From contig QNFC01000049.1 in the NCBI GenBank assembly GCA_003645395.1, positions 1 to 9,453 on the forward strand: a stretch of DNA of 9,453 bases. Direction: 5' to 3'. The notes beneath the pieces are model-generated. The model did no database searches. It was given only the letters and a program-made list of their open reading frames with translations, and was not told the DNA's origin. This DNA is from Gammaproteobacteria bacterium (GTDB taxonomy: Bacteria > Pseudomonadota > Gammaproteobacteria > Immundisolibacterales > Immundisolibacteraceae). The translations under genes and the position numbers were made by a program. Shown piece by piece: positions 5,110 through 9,453 of this stretch (position 1 is the first letter of the stretch; every line of letters starts with the position of its first letter).

Positions 5110-7848
5110 ATGGTAGAGTCCGGGTGGATGCTCAGAGATAAGAACCTCGACACCCCTGACTGGCACTCGCTGACCAGCGCCCAGGCCCTGGCAGAGCTGG
5201 GTGTTGATGAAAATGGCCTGTCTTCTACCGAGGCCGATCAGCGCCGTTTGCAGTACGGACCGAACGCGCTGCCGGAGGCGAAAACCCGCGGTCCGCTGCG
5301 CCGCTTTGCCGAGCAATTCAACAATGTGCTGATCTATGTGCTGTTACTTGCCTGCGGCGTTACCGCACTATTGGGCGAGTGGCTGGATGCCAGCGTCATT
5401 CTCGGTGTGGTCATCGCCAATGCCCTGATTGGTTTTGTGCAGGAAGGCAAAGCCGTCGATGCGCTACGGGCGATTCGACAGATGCTGTCACCCCAGGCGC
5501 GAGTTTTGCGCGACGGTCAGCAGTCCAGCGTCGCCGCCAGCAGTCTGGTGCCGGGCGATATTGTACTGGTGCAATCAGGCGACAAAATCGTCGCCGATCT
5601 ACGGCTGATCAGCAGTAAAAACCTGCAAATTCAGGAAGCGGCCCTGACCGGTGAATCCGTCGCTGTTGAGAAATCCAGTGATCCGGTCGCGCCGGCAGTG
5701 GTATTGGGAGATCGCCAATCGATGGCCTACAGCGGCACGCTAGTAGCGGCTGGGCAGGGCACGGGCGTGGTGGTCACCACTGGCCGCAATACTGAGATTG
5801 GTCACATCAGCTCGTTGGTTGCCGGCGTCGAATCGTTATCGACACCGTTGTTGCGGCAGATGAGTGAGTTTGGTCGTTGGCTGACATTGATAATTTTAGT
5901 CGCGGCGGTGCTGATTTTTGGCTTCGGCGTTTGGGTTCGGGCTTATCCGATGACCGACATGTTTATGGCCGTCGTTGGGTTGTCGGTGGCGGCGATTCCA
6001 GAAGGTTTGCCCGCGATCATGACCATAACCCTGGCGATCGGCGTGCAGCGCATGGCGCGACGGCGAGCGATTATTCGGCGCTTGCCTGCGGTGGAAACAC
6101 TGGGGGCGGTCACCGTTATCTGTTCCGACAAAACCGGCACCTTGACCCGCAACGAGATGACCGTACGCAGCCTGGTCACGGCCGACGCTGAGTACCAGTT
6201 TGAAGGCGGTGGTTACAGAGCCAATGGCCAGATTTTATTTGCGGGTGAAGCGATCGATATCGCCGATCACCCGCAATTGGCCAGCGCACTGCAAACCGCC
6301 GTGCTGTGCAGCGATGCCAGTCTCGAAGTGGAGGGTGATGCGTATCGCGTTCACGGTGATCCGATGGAAGGAGCGCTGCTGGTTGCTGGCCTCAAAGCTG
6401 GGCAAACCCAGGCGGACGAAAATCAGCAGATGCCGCGCCTCGACCTGATTCCCTTTGAATCTGAACACCGCTTTATGGCGACGTTGCATCGTGGGCCCGA
6501 CCAGGAGGGACAGACGGATCAGCCGGGTTTGATTCTGCTCAAAGGGGCGCCGGAACGGGTGCTGGAGATGTGTAACCAGCAGCGTGGGCGCAATGGCGAC
6601 CAGACACTGACGCCGGATCACTGGCTCGCCAAAATTGCAGAGCTGGCTGCCCAGGGGCAGCGTGTGCTGGCGGTTGCAGCGAAGCCAGCCCTGGATGATC
6701 AGGAGGTGCTGGAGCTGTACGATGCCGAAGATGGTTTTGTCCTGCTCGGTTTGATTGGCCTGATCGACCCGCCGCGGGATGAGGTGATCGAATCACTACG
6801 CCAGTGCCAGTCTGCGGGTATCGACGTCAAAATGATCACCGGCGATCACGGCGCGACCGCCAGCGCCATCGCTAAACAGCTCGGATTTAAAAATGCCGAC
6901 GCGGTATTGACCGGCCTTGAACTGTCGGCAATGGATGATGCTGAACTGCGTCAGCGGGTGCGCGACGTGGATGTCTACGCAAGAGTGAGTCCGGAACACA
7001 AACTGCGGCTGGTGCGGTTACTTCAGGAACAGGGCCTGATCGTCGCCATGACCGGCGATGGTGTGAACGATGCCCCGGCGCTGAAACGCTCCGATGTTGG
7101 CATCGCCATGGGCCACAAAGGCACTGAAGCGGCCAAGGAAGCCTCTGAAATGGTGCTGGCTGACGATAATTTCTCATCCATCGTCGATGCAGTAGAAGAG
7201 GGGCGAACGGTTTACGACAACCTGCGCAAAGCCATTCTGTTTATTTTGCCCACCAGCGGCGGCGAAGCCCTGATTATCATTGCCGCCATCCTGTTTGGGT
7301 TTCAGCAGCTGCCACTGACGCCGGTGCAGATACTTTGGGTCAATATGGTCACCACCGTGACGCTGGCGCTGGCCCTCTCCTTCGAGCCCCCGGAAGCAGG
7401 TGCGATGCAGCGCCCGCCAAGGCGACCCGACGCGCCGATATTGTCTCGTCTGCTGGTATGGCGCGTTGTCTTTGTCTCGGTGATTCTCATGGTAGGCACC
7501 TTCGGCGTGTTTTTGTGGGATATGGCGCAGGGTCATAGCATTGAACACGGCCGTACCGCGGCGGTGAACACCCTGGTGTTGTTTGAGTGTTTTTACCTGT
7601 TCAATTCACGCTACATTGGTGAATCAGTTATTAGCTGGCAAGGATTGGCGGGTAACCGTTGGGTGCTTGTCGCCATCGGCGCACTGCTGGTGTTTCAGCT
7701 CGGCTTCACCTATTGGTCGCCGCTGCAGCTGTTATTTGGCACCGCAGCGCTACCGTTAGAAACATGGGGGGTTGCGGCATTGGTAGCCGCGAGTGTCTTT
7801 GTGCTGGTGGAAATTGAAAAAACAGTGATACGGAAATTCGTTCGGTAG
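5110..7848 (+). CDS. Cation-transporting P-type ATPase (P2-like), ion not certain
   Basis: This inner-membrane pump of 912 residues uses ATP to move a cation through an aspartyl-phosphate intermediate. Order: N-terminal cation-ATPase domain (about 14-80), M1-M2 (about 65-110), actuator domain with TGES at 180-183, M3-M4 (about 255-315) with PEGLPA at 297-302, phosphorylation site DKTGT with D340, nucleotide-binding domain with KGAPE at 478-482, hinge TGDGVND at 648-654, and M5-M10 from about 705 to the end. All catalytic motifs are intact and the length is normal. PEGLPA resembles SERCA-type calcium pumps, and E298 and E719 match SERCA E309 and E771. However, N768 corresponds to S716 and the key D800 to T749 (NMVTT), so calcium should not be assumed. 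Na+, K+, H+ or Mg2+ are possible. The start at 5110 lacks a good ribosome site; ATG 5128 is an equal alternative and loses only six residues. The gene stands 576 bases from the cupin gene on the opposite strand. Confidence 0.95.
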   Translation: MVESGWMLRDKNLDTPDWHSLTSAQALAELGVDENGLSSTEADQRRLQYGPNALPEAKTRGPLRRFAEQFNNVLIYVLLLACGVTALLGEWLDASVILGVVIANALIGFVQEGKAVDALRAIRQMLSPQARVLRDGQQSSVAASSLVPGDIVLVQSGDKIVADLRLISSKNLQIQEAALTGESVAVEKSSDPVAPAVVLGDRQSMAYSGTLVAAGQGTGVVVTTGRNTEIGHISSLVAGVESLSTPLLRQMSEFGRWLTLIILVAAVLIFGFGVWVRAYPMTDMFMAVVGLSVAAIPEGLPAIMTITLAIGVQRMARRRAIIRRLPAVETLGAVTVICSDKTGTLTRNEMTVRSLVTADAEYQFEGGGYRANGQILFAGEAIDIADHPQLASALQTAVLCSDASLEVEGDAYRVHGDPMEGALLVAGLKAGQTQADENQQMPRLDLIPFESEHRFMATLHRGPDQEGQTDQPGLILLKGAPERVLEMCNQQRGRNGDQTLTPDHWLAKIAELAAQGQRVLAVAAKPALDDQEVLELYDAEDGFVLLGLIGLIDPPRDEVIESLRQCQSAGIDVKMITGDHGATASAIAKQLGFKNADAVLTGLELSAMDDAELRQRVRDVDVYARVSPEHKLRLVRLLQEQGLIVAMTGDGVNDAPALKRSDVGIAMGHKGTEAAKEASEMVLADDNFSSIVDAVEEGRTVYDNLRKAILFILPTSGGEALIIIAAILFGFQQLPLTPVQILWVNMVTTVTLALALSFEPPEAGAMQRPPRRPDAPILSRLLVWRVVFVSVILMVGTFGVFLWDMAQGHSIEHGRTAAVNTLVLFECFYLFNSRYIGESVISWQGLAGNRWVLVAIGALLVFQLGFTYWSPLQLLFGTAALPLETWGVAALVAASVFVLVEIEKTVIRKFVR

Positions 7849-7859
7849 CGCTGCTGCCG
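7843..7859 (+). terminator. Small hairpin across the ATPase stop codon
   Basis: CGGTAGC (7843-7849) pairs with GCTGCCG (7853-7859), with one G-U pair and a 3-base loop. The stem contains the TAG stop. No T-run follows, so termination is doubtful and read-through into the exporter gene is possible. Confidence 0.25.
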
Positions 7860-7940
7860 TACTCTGTCTGTTCGAGCACGTCTGACAACATTTACAATTC
7901 ACCGCTGTTTTTCAAATTGACGCGTGAAGGATATTTCTTA

Positions 7941-7988
7941 ATGAGTGGGTCATTGGCAGAGGCCGCGAGCATTGATCAGATCAGTTAA
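7941..7988 (+). CDS. Possible 15-codon leader ORF before the RND exporter
   Basis: ATG 7941 has a good AAGGA site (7927-7931) nine bases upstream and reads MSGSLAEAASIDQIS to a TAA at 7986-7988, 31 bases before the exporter ATG at 8020. The exporter ATG has no visible ribosome site, so translation of the leader could feed ribosomes to it. Alternatively the exporter starts at GTG 7945, in its own frame and only 13 bases from AAGGA, adding 25 residues, or this is a chance ORF. Confidence 0.25.
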   Translation: MSGSLAEAASIDQIS

Positions 7989-8019
7989 TCAACCGCGCCG
8001 CTGGAATTATTCCGCGGCC

Positions 8020-9453
8020 ATGTTCAGAGTGTCGGCGCGGCTGGCGGAATGGCAGATTCGCCACCGTGTACCGCTGCTGGGCCTGTTTGTGGTGATAACC
8101 CTGGTGCTGGGGTATCACGCCAGTTTTTTAAAGATGGAGCCGGGGTTTGATAAATCCATTCCTGCCCATCACGAATATGTTGAGATTTACAATAAATATG
8201 GCCCGGTGTTTGGTGGCGCCAATGCGGTTATCGTTGCGCTGATTCAAAAGCAGGGCGATATTTTCAATATCGATTTTTTTAATCGTCTCGATCACGCCAC
8301 TCAAGATCTGTTGTTAACAACGGGTGTTGATCGGTCGTCGGTGATGTCGCTATTTACCCCTCAGGTAAATTTTGTCGCGGTGAATGAAGAAGGCTTCGTT
8401 GGCTACCGCATTGTTAAACCGGATTTCAGCCTGACCCTGGAAGACATTGCCGAGGTGGAGCGTAACTTGTTGCAGTCCGCCTACGTGGGGCGGCTGGTTA
8501 CGCCGGATTTTCGCGGTGCGCTGGTGCGTGCCGAGCTGGTGGAGTGGAATCCGGTTACCGGCAACCGGCTTGATTACACCGAGGTTGCCGAGCAGCTTGA
8601 CCAGATTCGCGAGCGGTACGAATCTGACAATGTTGACGTGCACATCATTGGCTTTGCCAAGCTGATCGATAACATTATTGATGCGGCGCTGGGCGTGGTG
8701 CAGTTTTTTCTGCTAGCGCTGGTGATCACCGCGCTGCTGCTCTATTTCTATTCCGGTTCCGCCCAAATCACCGGTCTGGCGCTATTGGTGTCGGTGACGG
8801 CGGTGATCTGGCAGCTAGGGCTAGTGCAACTGCTTGGTTTTGGTATCGATCCCATGTCCATCCTGGTGGTGTTTCTGATTCTCTCCATTGGCATCAGTCA
8901 CGCGGTACAGATGACCAACACCTGGAAGCTGGAGCTGGTCGCCGGGGCCAACAATCGGGAAGCCGCCCGCGAGGCTTTCACCAAGCTGTTTATTCCAGGC
9001 GCCACCGCGCTGCTGACGCTGGCGGTGGGCTTTGGGGTAATTATGCTGGTGGATATCCCCATTCTGTTTGAGCTGGGTATCACCGCCAGTATCGGTGCCA
9101 GCGTGATGCTGATCACCAACAAATTCATGTTACCGGGGTTGCTCTCCTGGGCGACCATGCGGCCGGGGAAACTCGAAAAAATTCGTCACCGGGATGGCCG
9201 CGAGCGGCCGGTCTTACGTTTTCTTGCCCGGTTTGCCGATCGTCGCCGTGGCATCGTTGTGCTGGTTATTGCTGTGTTGCTGCTGCTATTTGGCTGGTTT
9301 AAAAGTGCGGGACTGATTGTGGGTGATAACCAGGCAGGCGCTCCGGAATTTTGGCCCGATGCGCGTTATAACCAGGACATCAACGCTATTGTCAGCAATT
9401 TCTTTTTCGGGCTGGATGAGCTAACTGTTATTGCTGAAATGGACGCCGATGGC
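8020..9453 (+). CDS. RND-superfamily exporter (MMPL/COG1033 type), 3' end outside the window
   Basis: The first 478 residues of a protein that in this family is about 780-800 long. Members are proton-driven inner-membrane exporters of lipids or other hydrophobic compounds, often poorly characterised. The first membrane helix is at about 18-37 (VPLLGLFVVITLVLGY), followed by a periplasmic domain at about 38-220. A block of helices at about 223-375 corresponds to the SSD/MMPL core, including LLVSVTAVIWQLGL and the segment LSIGISHAVQMTN (288-300). An Arg-rich cytoplasmic turn (about 385-410), the second-repeat helix GIVVLVIAVLLLLFGWF and the beginning of the second periplasmic domain follow. In many RND proteins the fourth helix has an Asp (GxGVDY) for proton relay; here the place reads ISHA, as I recall for COG1033 proteins. 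The chosen ATG gives the usual short cytoplasmic N-terminus. The frame is also open back to GTG 7945. It is 171 bases after the ATPase gene; co-transcription is possible. Confidence 0.9.
   Translation, partial: MFRVSARLAEWQIRHRVPLLGLFVVITLVLGYHASFLKMEPGFDKSIPAHHEYVEIYNKYGPVFGGANAVIVALIQKQGDIFNIDFFNRLDHATQDLLLTTGVDRSSVMSLFTPQVNFVAVNEEGFVGYRIVKPDFSLTLEDIAEVERNLLQSAYVGRLVTPDFRGALVRAELVEWNPVTGNRLDYTEVAEQLDQIRERYESDNVDVHIIGFAKLIDNIIDAALGVVQFFLLALVITALLLYFYSGSAQITGLALLVSVTAVIWQLGLVQLLGFGIDPMSILVVFLILSIGISHAVQMTNTWKLELVAGANNREAAREAFTKLFIPGATALLTLAVGFGVIMLVDIPILFELGITASIGASVMLITNKFMLPGLLSWATMRPGKLEKIRHRDGRERPVLRFLARFADRRRGIVVLVIAVLLLLFGWFKSAGLIVGDNQAGAPEFWPDARYNQDINAIVSNFFFGLDELTVIAEMDADG

Noticed and set aside
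5014..5316. A 100-codon - strand frame over the start of the ATPase gene
   Set aside because: Two thirds lie opposite conserved ATPase sequence. Only the tail at 5014-5109 looks protein-like, so it is not supported as a gene.
6235..7548. Several - strand frames of 67-128 codons inside the ATPase gene
   Set aside because: They are shadows of a GC-rich conserved gene, without starts or domains of their own.

Overview
The window looks like chromosomal DNA from a free-living, probably aquatic or marine Gammaproteobacterium. This is inferred from gene content (class III alkylsulfatase, PafA-like phosphatase, P2-type cation ATPase, COG1033-type RND exporter, small gammaproteobacterial lipoprotein) and a moderately GC-rich coding style. 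There is no rRNA, tRNA, CRISPR array or intact insertion sequence. I see no complete, previously undescribed system. The most interesting signals are gene decay, a small structured repeat-like element, and two transporters whose membrane motifs depart from textbook relatives.

Left part (1-2984, + strand): the 3' four fifths of an alkylsulfatase gene runs in from the left edge with all metal ligands intact, followed directly by a strong hairpin. Next is a dead PafA-like alkaline phosphatase. It keeps its signal peptide, nucleophile and Lys/Arg pair, but has lost about 130 residues carrying four metal ligands, and has at least two frame breaks plus a probably damaged start.

Middle part (3231-4863, - strand): three small intact genes (a lipoprotein, an 80-residue protein with a TTG start, and a cupin) are separated by gaps of about 80-130 bases and may be transcribed together or singly. 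Upstream of the cupin is a remnant-like reading frame. Its 5' end abuts an approximately 107-base inverted-repeat element (4837-4943) that also resembles a rho-independent terminator or small RNA on the + strand.

Right part (5110-9453, + strand): a full-length P2-type cation-transporting ATPase is followed, after a short gap with a possible 15-codon leader ORF, by an RND-superfamily exporter that leaves the right edge. The two transporters share orientation but have no demonstrated functional link. The sulfatase and the former phosphatase both fit scavenging of sulfate and phosphate from organic esters. The phosphatase function has been lost here.
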